A DNA stretch of 64,000 nt, from contig NZ_CP094466.1 in NCBI RefSeq assembly GCF_023347255.1, positions 2,356,001 to 2,420,000 on the forward strand, given 5' to 3'. This document shows, one piece after another, positions 32,207-41,218 of the stretch. The position numbers and the translations under genes are program-made. The number at the start of each line of letters is the position of its first letter. Position 1 is the first letter of the stretch. The DNA is from Faecalibacterium sp. I4-3-84. GTDB taxonomy: Bacteria; Bacillota; Clostridia; Oscillospirales; Ruminococcaceae. The notes beneath the pieces were generated by a model that was not told the DNA's origin, searched no databases, and worked only from the letters and a program-made list of their open reading frames with translations.

Positions 32207-34198
32207 ATGGCAAAAAAACAGGAATATGGCAACGAGAGCATTACTTCTTTGAAGGGTGCCGACCGTGTGCGCAAGCGCCCGGCCGTTATCTTTGGCTCAG
32301 ACGGCGTGGAGGGCTGCGCCCACTCCATCTTTGAGATCGTCTCCAACTCCATCGACGAAGCCCGCGACGGCCACGGCGATACCATCAACGTGACCCGCTG
32401 TAAGGATGGCAGCGTTATCGTTGAGGACTTTGGCCGCGGTATGCCCGTGGACTGGAACAACGGCGAGGGGCGCTACAACTGGGAGCTGCTGTTCTGCGAG
32501 ATGTATGCAGGCGGCAAGTATGGCGAGGGTGAGGACAACTACGAGTTCAGCCTTGGCTTGAACGGTCTGGGCCTGTGCGCTACCCAGTATGCTTCTGCAT
32601 GGATGACCGCCGATATCTACCGTGACGGATACCACTATCACCTTGATTTTAAAAAGGGCGAGAATGTGGGCGGCCTGCAGAAGGAAGCCTACAAGGGCCG
32701 CCGCACTGGCAGCATCATTCACTGGAAGCCGGACGACGAGGTGTTCACCGACATCGATGTGCCCGGCAGCTACTATAAGGATACCCTGCGCCGTCAAGCG
32801 GTGGTCAACGCAGGCCTGACCCTGAACTTTACCGATGAAAAAGAGAAAGACCCTGCCACTGGAAAGGCGTGGTACGAGAGCTGGTGCTATGAGCACGGCA
32901 TCGCGGACTATGTGGCCGAGGTGGCAGGGGAGGATACCCTGACCCCGGTATTCAGCTGCGAGAGTGAGGCCGTGGGCCGAGACCGCGAGGATCAGCCGGA
33001 TTACAAGGTGCGCATGAGCGCGGCGTTCTGCTTCTCCAATAAGGTGCAGATGCTGGAATACTACCACAACTCTTCCTGGCTGGAGCACGGCGGCAGCCCG
33101 GAGCATGCGGTGCGCACCGCCTTTGTCTACCAGATCAACAAGTACCTGAAGGAAAAGAACCTCTATAAAAAAGGCGAGAGCGCCATCAGTTTTCAGGATG
33201 TGCAGGACTGTCTGGTGTATGTCTCGTCCAGTTTTTCCACCCGCACCAGCTACGAGAACCAGACCAAAAAGGCCATTACCAATAAGTTCGTCTCGCAGGC
33301 TATGACCGACTTCCTCAAGCATTATCTGGAAGTGTATTTTCTGGAAAAGCCGGACGAGGCCCAGAAGATCTGCCAGCAGGTGCTGGTGAACAAGCAGAGC
33401 CGTGAGCATGCGGAAAAAACGCGCCAGAGCATCAAAAAAACGCTGTCCACCCAGATCGACCTTGCCAACCGTGTGCAGAAATTCGTGGACTGCCGCACCA
33501 AGGATGCATCCCGCCGCGAGCTGTATATCGTGGAGGGCGATTCCGCTATGGGTGCGGTCAAGTCCAGCCGCGACAGTGAATATCAGGCCATCATGCCCAT
33601 CCGCGGCAAGATCCTGAACTGCCTGAAGGCAGACTATGCCCGCATCTTTAAATCGGATGTCATCGTGGACCTCATCAAGGTGATGGGCTGCGGCGTGGAG
33701 CTGGGCGGCAAACACAACAAGGAGCTGGCCACCTTCAATCTCGATAATCTGCGGTTCAATAAGATCGTCATTTGTACCGATGCCGACGTGGACGGCTACC
33801 AGATCCGCACGCTGGTGCTCACCATGCTCTACCGCCTGACCCCGACCCTGATCGAGAAGGGCTATGTGTATATCGCAGAGTCGCCGTTGTATGAAATTAC
33901 AACGAAAGACCGCACTTATTTTGCCTACACCGAGCCGGAAAAGACAGCGTTTCTGGAAGAGATCGGCGAGAAAAAATACACCATCCAGCGCTCCAAAGGT
34001 CTGGGTGAGAACGACCCTGAGATGATGTGGCTGACCACCATGAACCCGGAGAGCCGCCGCCTTATTAAAGTGATGCCCACCGATGTGGTGCAGACCGCGC
34101 AGGTGTTCGATATCCTGCTGGGTGATAACCTTGCAGGCCGCAAGGAACACATTGCGCAGCACGGCGCAGAATATCTGGACGATCTGGATGTGAGCTGA
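32207..34198 (+). CDS. parE: Topoisomerase IV subunit B-like protein (divergent)
   Basis: This 663-residue type IIA topoisomerase ATPase subunit follows GGAGGAG. The GHKL site is present in a changed form: FEIVSNSIDEA (family: EVVDNSIDEA), EDFGRGMPVD (family: DNGRGIPVD) and GLNGLGLCATQY. The Toprim parts are YIVEGDSAMGAVKSSRD, MPIRGKILN, TDADVDGYQIRTL and QRSKGLGE. The catalytic Glu and metal-binding Asp residues remain. It pairs with the parC-like gene downstream and should decatenate or relax DNA. The many departures from ParE/GyrB consensus show a distinct clade and not a defect. A housekeeping gyrAB is expected elsewhere. Confidence 0.85.
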   Translation: MAKKQEYGNESITSLKGADRVRKRPAVIFGSDGVEGCAHSIFEIVSNSIDEARDGHGDTINVTRCKDGSVIVEDFGRGMPVDWNNGEGRYNWELLFCEMYAGGKYGEGEDNYEFSLGLNGLGLCATQYASAWMTADIYRDGYHYHLDFKKGENVGGLQKEAYKGRRTGSIIHWKPDDEVFTDIDVPGSYYKDTLRRQAVVNAGLTLNFTDEKEKDPATGKAWYESWCYEHGIADYVAEVAGEDTLTPVFSCESEAVGRDREDQPDYKVRMSAAFCFSNKVQMLEYYHNSSWLEHGGSPEHAVRTAFVYQINKYLKEKNLYKKGESAISFQDVQDCLVYVSSSFSTRTSYENQTKKAITNKFVSQAMTDFLKHYLEVYFLEKPDEAQKICQQVLVNKQSREHAEKTRQSIKKTLSTQIDLANRVQKFVDCRTKDASRRELYIVEGDSAMGAVKSSRDSEYQAIMPIRGKILNCLKADYARIFKSDVIVDLIKVMGCGVELGGKHNKELATFNLDNLRFNKIVICTDADVDGYQIRTLVLTMLYRLTPTLIEKGYVYIAESPLYEITTKDRTYFAYTEPEKTAFLEEIGEKKYTIQRSKGLGENDPEMMWLTTMNPESRRLIKVMPTDVVQTAQVFDILLGDNLAGRKEHIAQHGAEYLDDLDVS

Positions 34199-34204
34199 TG
34201 ATTT

Positions 34205-34485
34205 TAAATTGCCTCCGCTTGCGCTCTGGCAATGACAGAGGTAACGTTATTTTAATATGGTGATTTGTCGCAGCCTGCGGGCTGCTCCAAATCACGTTTT
34301 CACGAAGAAGGCCCCAACGGGTCACGGCATTTTAAGGGAAAAATGCAGAAAACCGGAACGGCTTCATCTGTGAAAGAGCAGCTCAGGATGGCCTGCAGGC
34401 CATCCTGAGCTGCAAAAATAAAAAATATTTTCCGCTGAATATGGGCAGAGCGAGAGCGGCGCCCATTTAAAATCGTCAAGAGGTT
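34205..34485. repeat. Covarying-hairpin element, locus 2 (complete pair)
   Basis: The element fills the parE-parC gap. Left half: hairpin TTGCC..GGCAA with loop CCGCTTGCGCTCT, then stem GTGATTTG-TCG-CAGCC/TGCG/GGCTG-CTC-CAAATCAC (34260-34295), then TTTTCACG. Right half in inverted order: GTGAAA, a 16-bp stem around TGCA (34378-34413), TTCCGCTGA, and hairpin GGGC/GCCC around AGAGCGAGAGCGGC. Both ends carry ATTTTAAAT. The pair faces inward. Confidence 0.75.
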
Positions 34486-34490
34486 AGAAG

Positions 34491-36740
34491 ATGCCTAGAA
34501 AATCGACCAAGAAAACACTCAAGCCGGTGCGCCCGCAGCTGGGCGACGGCGTTGAAATTTTAAATGCCGGCAGTGTGCTGGAGGACCCCATCACCCGCAC
34601 GCTGGAAACCAACTATATGCCCTACGCCATGAGCGTCATCGTCAGCCGCGCGCTGCCAGAGATCGACGGCTTCAAACCGGCGCACCGCAAGCTGCTGTAC
34701 ACCATGTACGAGATGGGCCTGCTCAAGGGCGCACGCACCAAGTCTGCCAACATCGTGGGCAGCACCATGCACCTGAACCCCCACGGCGATGCCGCCATCT
34801 ACGACACCATGGTGCGCATGGGCCGCGGCAACGAGAGCCTGCTGGTGCCCTTTGTGGACAGCAAGGGCAACTTCGGCAAGGCCTACAGCCGGGATATGTC
34901 CTGCGCTGCTGCCCGTTACACGGAGGCAAAGCTCGAGGGTGTGTGCGAGGAGCTGTTCCGGGATATCGACAAGGAGACCGTGGACTTTGTGCCCAACTAC
35001 GACAGCACCACCACCGAGCCTACCCTGCTGCCGGTCACATTCCCCACCATTCTGGCCAACAACACGCTGGGTATCGCCGTCGGCATGGCCTGCAACATCT
35101 GCTCCTTCAATCTGGCAGAGCTGTGCGCCACCACCGTGGCCCTGATGAAGGACGAGCACCACGACATCTCCACCACCATGCCCGCCCCGGACTTCGTGGG
35201 CGGCGGTCAGATTTTGTACGATGAAGCGCAGATGCGTGAAATTTACGAGAACGGCCGCGGCAGCGTGAAGGTACGCGCCCGCTACAACGTGGTGCCGGGC
35301 GAAAACATGATCGAGGTCACCCAGATCCCGCCCACCACCACGGTGGAGGCCATCATGGATAAGATCGCGGAGCTGGTCAAGGCCGGTAAGGTCAAGGAGA
35401 TCAGCGACATGCGTGACGAGACCGACCTGAACGGCCTGAAGCTGACACTGGACCTCAAGCGCGGCGTGGATGCCGACAAGCTGATGGCAAAGCTGTTTAA
35501 GGCTACCCCTCTGGAAGACAGCTTCAGCGCTAACTTCAATATTCTGGTGTCCGGCCAGCCCCGCGTGATGGGTGTGCGCGAAATTCTCAAGGAGTGGACG
35601 GCCTTCCGTGTGGAGTGCGTGCGCCGCCGCACCTACTACGACCTGCACGGCAAGGAAAAGCGCCTGCACCTGCTCAAGGGTCTTGCTGCTATCCTGCTGG
35701 ACATTGACAAGGCAATCAAAATTATCCGCACCACCGAGGAAGAGACCGAAGTGGTGCCCAACCTGATGATCGGTTTTGGCATCGATGAAGTGCAGGCCGA
35801 CTATGTGGCCGAGATCAAGCTGCGTCATTTGAACCGGGAATATATCCTCAAGCGCACCAGCGAGATCGAACAGCTGGAGAAGGACATTGCCGACCTGAAC
35901 GATATCCTTGCAAAGCCCGCCCGCATCCGCCGCATCATCATCAATGAGCTGAACGATGTTGCCAAGAAGTACGGCCAGCCCCGCCGCAGCGAGATCCTGT
36001 ACGATCTGCCTGAGGAAGAGAACGGCTCCGAGGAGGAAGAAGCTCCGGATTACCCCGTGACGGTGTTCTTTACCCGCGAGGGCTACTTCAAAAAGATCCC
36101 ACCGCAGGGTCTGCGCACCGCCGGTGCCCACAAGCTGAAAGAAGGCGACGAGATCGTGCAGCAGATCGAGACCCGCAACAACGTAGAAGCGCTGTTCTTT
36201 ACCGACCGCCAGCAGGTGTACAAGGTGCGTCTGGCAGAGCTGGAGGACGGCAAGGTGGCCCAGATGGGCATTTTCATCCCGGGCCGTCTGGGCATGGACG
36301 AGGGCGAGAACGTGCTCTCCATGGTGATCACCAGCGACTACAGCGGCTATATGCTGTTCTTCTTTGCCAGCGGCAGGTGCGCAAAGATCCCGCTCAGCTC
36401 CTATGCCACCAAGCAGAACCGCCGTAAGCTGCTCAAGGCCTACTGCGACAAGGAACCGCTGGCGAAGCTCTTCTTCCTGCCGGAGGAGACCGAGCTTGCC
36501 ATCCGCACCAGTGCCAGCCGGATGCTGCTGGTTGGCACGGCGCAGATCGCCGCAAAGACCACCCGCGACAGTCAGGGCGTGGCGGTGGTCACCCTGAAAA
36601 AGAACCAGACCATCGCTTCGGTGGTGCCTGCGGACACGCTGGAGCTGGCGAACCCCCACCGCTACCGGGTGCGCAGCCTGCCCGCTACCGGTGCGCTGCT
36701 CCGCGCCGAGGACGAGGGCGAGCAGATGAGCCTGCTGTAA
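34491..36740 (+). CDS. parC: Topoisomerase IV subunit A-like protein
   Basis: This 749-residue DNA-cleaving subunit has catalytic Tyr143 in AARYTEAKL, the winged-helix segment with NPHGDAAIYD (97-105) and a coiled tower domain. The C-terminal domain (about 510-749) forms beta-pinwheel-like repeats. In the quinolone-resistance region the residue equal to E. coli GyrA Ser83 is Ala101, while the acidic residue (D105) is kept. It follows parE after the repeat element, and AGAGG precedes the ATG. Together they should form a heterotetramer. Confidence 0.9.
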   Translation: MPRKSTKKTLKPVRPQLGDGVEILNAGSVLEDPITRTLETNYMPYAMSVIVSRALPEIDGFKPAHRKLLYTMYEMGLLKGARTKSANIVGSTMHLNPHGDAAIYDTMVRMGRGNESLLVPFVDSKGNFGKAYSRDMSCAAARYTEAKLEGVCEELFRDIDKETVDFVPNYDSTTTEPTLLPVTFPTILANNTLGIAVGMACNICSFNLAELCATTVALMKDEHHDISTTMPAPDFVGGGQILYDEAQMREIYENGRGSVKVRARYNVVPGENMIEVTQIPPTTTVEAIMDKIAELVKAGKVKEISDMRDETDLNGLKLTLDLKRGVDADKLMAKLFKATPLEDSFSANFNILVSGQPRVMGVREILKEWTAFRVECVRRRTYYDLHGKEKRLHLLKGLAAILLDIDKAIKIIRTTEEETEVVPNLMIGFGIDEVQADYVAEIKLRHLNREYILKRTSEIEQLEKDIADLNDILAKPARIRRIIINELNDVAKKYGQPRRSEILYDLPEEENGSEEEEAPDYPVTVFFTREGYFKKIPPQGLRTAGAHKLKEGDEIVQQIETRNNVEALFFTDRQQVYKVRLAELEDGKVAQMGIFIPGRLGMDEGENVLSMVITSDYSGYMLFFFASGRCAKIPLSSYATKQNRRKLLKAYCDKEPLAKLFFLPEETELAIRTSASRMLLVGTAQIAAKTTRDSQGVAVVTLKKNQTIASVVPADTLELANPHRYRVRSLPATGALLRAEDEGEQMSLL

Positions 36741-36754
36741 AACGCTTTTTATTG

Positions 36755-37050
36755 AGAAATGGCTCCGCTTCGCTCTGCCATTCTTAGCGGAAGTTGATTT
36801 TAAGGATTGCAAATTGGAAAAATCTGCGGATTTTTCCAATTTGCCTTTTCACAAGAAAGGCCGCAACGGCAAACGGCATCTTGCTGCTGTCGGCTTGCAG
36901 CCGTCGCGCAGCGGAAAAATGCATTTTCCGGCAGCGACCCCACCCGTGAAAATGTGTTTGGAGCGGCCCGCAGGCCGCGACAAACACGAAAATAAAAATG
37001 GAATTTCCGCTATTATTGTCAGAGCGAAGCGGAGACAATTTTAAATCGTT
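36755..37050. repeat. Covarying-hairpin element, locus 3 (complete pair)
   Basis: Left half: hairpin ATGGC/GCCAT around TCCGCTTCGCTCT, then AGCGGAA (about 36785-36792), then a 16-bp stem with TGCG loop (36809-36844), then TTTTCAC. Right half inverted: GTGAAAAT, stem GTGTTTG-GAG-CGGCC/CGCA/GGCCG-CGA-CAAACAC (36954-36987), TTCCGCT, hairpin GTC/GAC around AGAGCGAAGCGGA, then ATTTTAAAT. It lies between parC and rlmH. Confidence 0.75.
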
Positions 37051-37055
37051 TCTAT

Positions 37056-37106
37056 ATAAAAGAGGAAACTGCATAAAAGAGGAAACTGCATAAAAGAGGA
37101 AACTGC
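37056..37106 (+). repeat. Three perfect 17-bp tandem repeats carrying the rlmH ribosome site
   Basis: ATAAAAGAGGAAACTGC occurs three times in a row (37056, 37073, 37090) and ends one base ahead of the ATG. Each unit has AGAGGA. Only the last is correctly spaced to the start. Confidence 0.8.
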
Positions 37107-37107
37107 A

Positions 37108-37593
37108 ATGCAAAACATCGACCTGATCTGTGTGGGCAAGCTGAATGCAAAATATTTCGCCGAGGGCGTAGCGGAGTACCAGAAGCGCCTTGCCGCCTTC
37201 GCGTCCTTCCGCATCATCGAGCTGCCGGAGGAAAAGATCGAGGAGAAGAACGCCTCGGATGCCGTGGTAAAAAAGGCACTGGACAAGGAGGGCAAGGCCA
37301 TCCTGTCCAACGTGCGCAAGGGTGCTGCCATCGTGGCCATGTGCATTGAAGGCAGGCAGATCTCCTCCGACGAGCTGGCGCAGTTCCTTGCCGACCGCGC
37401 AAACAGCGGGGCAGGGGATGTGGCCTTTGTGATCGGCTCGTCTCACGGCCTGTCCGATGAGGTGAAAAAGGCCGCCGCCCTCAAGTTCAGCATGGGACGC
37501 ATCACCATGCCCCACCAGCTGGCCCGCCTTGTGCTCACGGAACAGATCTACCGCGCCTGCACCATCAATGCAGGAATGAAATACCATAAATAA
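37108..37593 (+). CDS. rlmH: 23S rRNA pseudouridine-1915 N3-methyltransferase
   Basis: This 161-residue SPOUT methyltransferase modifies helix 69 of 23S rRNA in the 70S ribosome. It has the SPOUT knot signature GSSHGLSDEV and the C-terminal MPHQLARLVLTEQIYRA...YHK. Length is normal. It lies behind the triplicated ribosome-site repeat, which makes its translation start region unusual. Confidence 0.95.
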   Translation: MQNIDLICVGKLNAKYFAEGVAEYQKRLAAFASFRIIELPEEKIEEKNASDAVVKKALDKEGKAILSNVRKGAAIVAMCIEGRQISSDELAQFLADRANSGAGDVAFVIGSSHGLSDEVKKAAALKFSMGRITMPHQLARLVLTEQIYRACTINAGMKYHK

Positions 37594-37598
37594 GTGCA

Positions 37599-37665
37599 AA
37601 AACCGGTCTGTTCTCCAAAGCAGGCCGGTTTTCGGCTTTACAAGCGGCGCAAAACATGGTACAGT
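37599..37665 (+). terminator. Terminator of rlmH followed by the glyQS promoter
   Basis: AAAACCGGTCTG pairs with CAGGCCGGTTTT (37599-37632). Right after it TTTACA (37637-37642) and TACAGT (37660-37665), 17 bases apart, form the promoter for glyQS. Confidence 0.75.
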
Positions 37666-37775
37666 AAAGATACTGTGCTTTCCCTTTGAAAAGCACGCCC
37701 GGCAGTGGGGAAAGCTGCCGGAACGATACAACAACGACACGGCAAACCAGCCGCGGACGGAAAGGATGTACTACA

Positions 37776-39197
37776 ATGGAACAGAGCGAAAAGACCCTTG
37801 ATATGATCGTCAATCTCTGCAAGAACCGTGGTTATGTGTTCCCCGGTTCCGAGATCTACGGCGGTCTGGCCAACAGCTGGGACTACGGCCCGCTGGGCGT
37901 CGAGTTCAAGAACAATGTCAAAAAGGCATGGCTGAAGAAATTCGTGCAGGAGAGCCCCTACAATGTGGGTCTGGATGCAGCCATCATCATGAACCCTCAG
38001 ACCTGGGTGACCACCGGCCACGTCTCCAGCTTCTCGGACCCCCTGCTGGACTGCCGCGCCTGCAAGGCACGCCACCGCGCCGACAAGCTGATCGGTGAGG
38101 AGCACCCCGAGGTGAACGTGGATGCCATGAGCTTTGACGAGATGGATGCTTTCATCGCAGAGCATGAGGACATCGTCTGCCCGGTGTGCGGCAAGCACGA
38201 TTTTACCCCCATCCGCAAGTTCAACCTGATGTTCAAGACTGCCATCGGCGTTACTGAGGACAGCTCTTCCACCTGCTATCTGCGTCCTGAGACCGCACAG
38301 GGCATCTTTGTCAACTTTGCCAACATCCAGCGCACCACCCGCCGCAAGCTGCCCTTCGGCGTGTGCCAGGTGGGCAAGGCTTTCCGCAACGAGATCACCC
38401 CGGGCAACTTCACCTTCCGCACCCGTGAGTTCGAGCAGATGGAGTGCGAGTTCTTCTGCAAGCCCGGCACCGATCTGGAATGGTTCGCTTACTGGAAGGA
38501 CTATTGCGAGAACTGGCTGCTGAGCCTTGGCATCAAGAAGGAACACCTGCGCCTGCGTGACCACGAGCCTGCAGAGCTGGCCTTCTACAGCCGCGCTACC
38601 ACCGATATCGAGTACGCCTTCCCGTTCACCGACTGGGGTGAGCTGTGGGGCATTGCAGACCGTACCAACTACGACCTGACCCGCCATCAGGAAGCTTCCG
38701 GCAAGAGCCTGGAGTACTTCGACAGCGAGACCAACGAGCACTACATCCCCTACGTCATTGAGCCGTCTCTGGGCTGTGACCGTGTGGCTCTGGCTTTCCT
38801 GTGCGAAGCATACGACGAGGAGCACCTGACCGACAGCAAGGGCAAGGAGGATATCCGCACCGTGCTGCATCTGCATCCGGCTCTGGCTCCCTACAAGTGC
38901 GCCGTGCTGCCCTTGAGCAAGAAGCTGGGCGAGAAGGCCATGGAGATCCGCAACGAGCTGAGCAAGTACTTCATGGTGGATTACGATGATACCGGTTCCA
39001 TCGGCAAGCGTTACCGCCGCGAGGACGAGATCGGCACCCCGTACTGCATCACTGTGGACTTTGATACCGTGGGTGACGAGGCTAAGGGCATTGCCGCCGA
39101 CAACTGCGTCACTGTCCGTGACCGCGACACCATGGAGCAGGTGCGTATGCCCATCTCCGAGCTGAAAGCTTATATCGAGAGCAAGATCGAGTTCTAA
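37776..39197 (+). CDS. glyQS: Glycyl-tRNA synthetase (dimeric type)
   Basis: The ATG at 37776 follows AAAGGA. The 473-residue class II synthetase has [19 protein letters not shown], motif 2 region [20 protein letters not shown] and motif 3 region [15 protein letters not shown]-terminal anticodon-binding domain (about 355-473) follows. The dimeric form differs from the two-chain GlyQ/GlyS type. I see no T-box in the 180-base leader. Confidence 0.97.
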   Translation: MEQSEKTLDMIVNLCKNRGYVFPGSEIYGGLANSWDYGPLGVEFKNNVKKAWLKKFVQESPYNVGLDAAIIMNPQTWVTTGHVSSFSDPLLDCRACKARHRADKLIGEEHPEVNVDAMSFDEMDAFIAEHEDIVCPVCGKHDFTPIRKFNLMFKTAIGVTEDSSSTCYLRPETAQGIFVNFANIQRTTRRKLPFGVCQVGKAFRNEITPGNFTFRTREFEQMECEFFCKPGTDLEWFAYWKDYCENWLLSLGIKKEHLRLRDHEPAELAFYSRATTDIEYAFPFTDWGELWGIADRTNYDLTRHQEASGKSLEYFDSETNEHYIPYVIEPSLGCDRVALAFLCEAYDEEHLTDSKGKEDIRTVLHLHPALAPYKCAVLPLSKKLGEKAMEIRNELSKYFMVDYDDTGSIGKRYRREDEIGTPYCITVDFDTVGDEAKGIAADNCVTVRDRDTMEQVRMPISELKAYIESKIEF

Positions 39198-39208
39198 ACT
39201 GCTTTTTC

Positions 39209-39277
39209 AAGGAGCCGTTCCCGGTAAAAGGGGAACGGCTCCTTTTGCTTGTTTTGGGCACCGGTTTGCGGTATACT
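39209..39277 (+). terminator. Terminator of glyQS followed by the aminopeptidase promoter
   Basis: AAGGAGCCGTTCCC pairs with GGGAACGGCTCCTT (39209-39244). TTGTTT (39249-39254) and TATACT (39272-39277), 17 bases apart, follow. Confidence 0.8.
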
Positions 39278-39316
39278 GAAAACAAAAATGCATTTTACAC
39301 CGCAGGAGGTTCTACC

Positions 39317-40558
39317 GTGGAAAACTTTGACGAACTGCTGAAAAAATATGCCGATTTCATCGTCCGGGTGGGGGTGAACCCGCAGCCGGGCCAGACCCTC
39401 ATCATCAACTGCCCGCTGGAGGGCGCGCCGCTGGCGCGGCTGTGCGTGCGCAGTGCCTACGAAGCCGGTGCCCGGGATGTGCAGGTGAACTGGAGCGATG
39501 ACGCTGTGGCCCGCGCCCGCATGGAGCTGGGCAGCGAGGAGGCTCTGACCGACCTCAAGCCATGGCAGCTGCGCCGCTATCTTGACTATGCTGAAAGCGA
39601 GGGCGGCGTGTGTGTACTGCATCTCATTGCGGACGACCCGGAGCTGTATGCGGGCATTGACGGCAATAAGATCAGCAGGGTGAATGCCGCCCGCCGCGCC
39701 TTTATGGAGGAGTGGCAGGAGTACACCATGAACGACCGGGTGCAGTGGTCCATTGCAGCTCTGCCCAGTGTGCCGTGGGCAAAGAAGATCTTCCCGGAGC
39801 TGGACGCGGATGCCGCAATGGAAGCGCTGTGGAAGCTGATCTTTGACGTGTGCCGGGTCACCGGCGGCGACCCGGTGAACGAGTGGCAGGCCCATATGGA
39901 GCGGCTCAGCACTCTGCGGGATAAAATGAACGCGCTGGACTTGGAAAGCGTGCATTTTGAGAGCAGCAATGGCACGGACCTGACCGTGGGTCTTGCGGAT
40001 CAGGCTGTGTGGGAAAGCGCCGCCAGCAAGAGCGAAAAGGGCGTGGTGTTCCTGCCCAACATCCCCACGGAGGAAGTGTTCACTGCGCCCCACAAGGACA
40101 GAGTAGAGGGCATCGTCTACGGCACAAAGCCCTATGTGTTCAACGGCCAGCTCATCAAGAACTTCCGTGTCACCTTTGAGAAGGGCCGGGTTGTGGACTA
40201 CCACGCCGAGCAGGGACAGGTGCTGCTGGGCCGTCTGCTGGACGGCGACGAAGGCTCCCGCAGCATTGGCGAAGTGGCACTGGTGCCGGCAAGCAGCCCC
40301 ATCAACCGCAGCGGCAAGCTGTTCTACAGCACGTTGTTTGACGAAAATGCCGCCTGCCACATCGCTTTTGGTGCCAGCTACCCCGGCACCACGAAGGGCG
40401 GCACGGCGCTGACGAAGGAAGAGCTGCTGGCCCGCGGCATGAACCAGTCCCGCCTGCATGAGGATGTGATGATCGGTGCAGAGGACAGCCATATCACCGG
40501 CAAATGCCGCGATGGCCGCACCGTGGAGCTGTTCCGGGACGGCGTGTGGGTGCTGTAA
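39317..40558 (+). CDS. M29 family aminopeptidase
   Basis: The start is GTG at 39317, seven bases after GCAGGAGG. The 413-residue metallopeptidase matches the AmpS/PepS/AP-T family: ESSNGTDLTVGL, then PNIPTEEVFTAPHK, then EGIVYGTKP, then GEVALVP, then NAACHIAFGASYPG, then EDSHITGKCRDG. It releases N-terminal residues from peptides in the cytoplasm. It stands alone with its own promoter. Confidence 0.92.
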   Translation: MENFDELLKKYADFIVRVGVNPQPGQTLIINCPLEGAPLARLCVRSAYEAGARDVQVNWSDDAVARARMELGSEEALTDLKPWQLRRYLDYAESEGGVCVLHLIADDPELYAGIDGNKISRVNAARRAFMEEWQEYTMNDRVQWSIAALPSVPWAKKIFPELDADAAMEALWKLIFDVCRVTGGDPVNEWQAHMERLSTLRDKMNALDLESVHFESSNGTDLTVGLADQAVWESAASKSEKGVVFLPNIPTEEVFTAPHKDRVEGIVYGTKPYVFNGQLIKNFRVTFEKGRVVDYHAEQGQVLLGRLLDGDEGSRSIGEVALVPASSPINRSGKLFYSTLFDENAACHIAFGASYPGTTKGGTALTKEELLARGMNQSRLHEDVMIGAEDSHITGKCRDGRTVELFRDGVWVL

Positions 40559-40592
40559 AAGACCCTACGGCGAAAAAAATCTGCGAAAATGC

Positions 40593-40621
40593 TTGCATAA
40601 TCGCGGGATGTATGGTATATT
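40593..40621 (+). promoter_or_regulatory. Promoter of the rimP-nusA-infB operon
   Basis: TTGCAT (40593-40598) and TATATT (40616-40621) are 17 bases apart, 75 bases ahead of rimP. Confidence 0.7.
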
Positions 40622-40695
40622 CTAGTAGTACGATATAGTTTAACCTGAAACGTGGGCCGCAAGGTCCGCGTTTCTTGTTTGTTTGGAGGTTTTTT

Positions 40696-41181
40696 ATGGC
40701 GAAGCAGTCTGGCGGCAACACCGCCCAGAGAGTCGAAGCGCTTGTCCGCCCCACCGTGGAGGGCATGGGCCTGCGCCTGTGGGATGTGGTTTTTGAAAAG
40801 GAAGGTCCAGACTGGTATCTTCGCGTGCTCATCGACAAGGACGGCACCATGGATACCGACACCTGCGCGGATGTTTCCCATGCGCTGGACCCCATCCTTG
40901 ACGAGGCAGACCCCATCGACCAGAGCTATTATCTGGAAGTGGGCAGCCCCGGCCTTGGCCGTAAGCTGACCCGCCCGGAGCACTATGAAGCCCTCAAGGG
41001 CCAGAAGATCCGGGTAAAGCTCATCCGCCCGAATGCAGACGGTGTGCGTGAGTTTTCCGGTATCCTGACAGGCCGCGAGGGCAGCACCGTTACGGTGAAC
41101 ACCGATGCGGGCGCTGTCACCTTTGAGGTGAACGCCGCATCCAGCGTGAACCTATGCGACGATGAAGACCTGTTTGACTAA
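40696..41181 (+). CDS. rimP: Ribosome maturation factor RimP
   Basis: The ATG at 40696 after TTGGAGG is chosen. The 161 residues have the RimP pattern: RVEALVRPTVEGMGLRLWDV.FEKEGPDW, then LIDKDG, then CADVSHALDPILD, then YLEVGSPGL.RKL. RimP helps 30S assembly. It is the first gene of the operon, and nusA follows after 37 bases. Confidence 0.96.
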   Translation: MAKQSGGNTAQRVEALVRPTVEGMGLRLWDVVFEKEGPDWYLRVLIDKDGTMDTDTCADVSHALDPILDEADPIDQSYYLEVGSPGLGRKLTRPEHYEALKGQKIRVKLIRPNADGVREFSGILTGREGSTVTVNTDAGAVTFEVNAASSVNLCDDEDLFD

Positions 41182-41218
41182 CATAGATAGAGAGTAAATT
41201 ACAGGAGGAACCCGAAAA

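Noticed and set aside
37594-37775. T-box ahead of glyQS
   Set aside because: There is no GGGTGGNACCGCG-like sequence, only a terminator of rlmH and a promoter.
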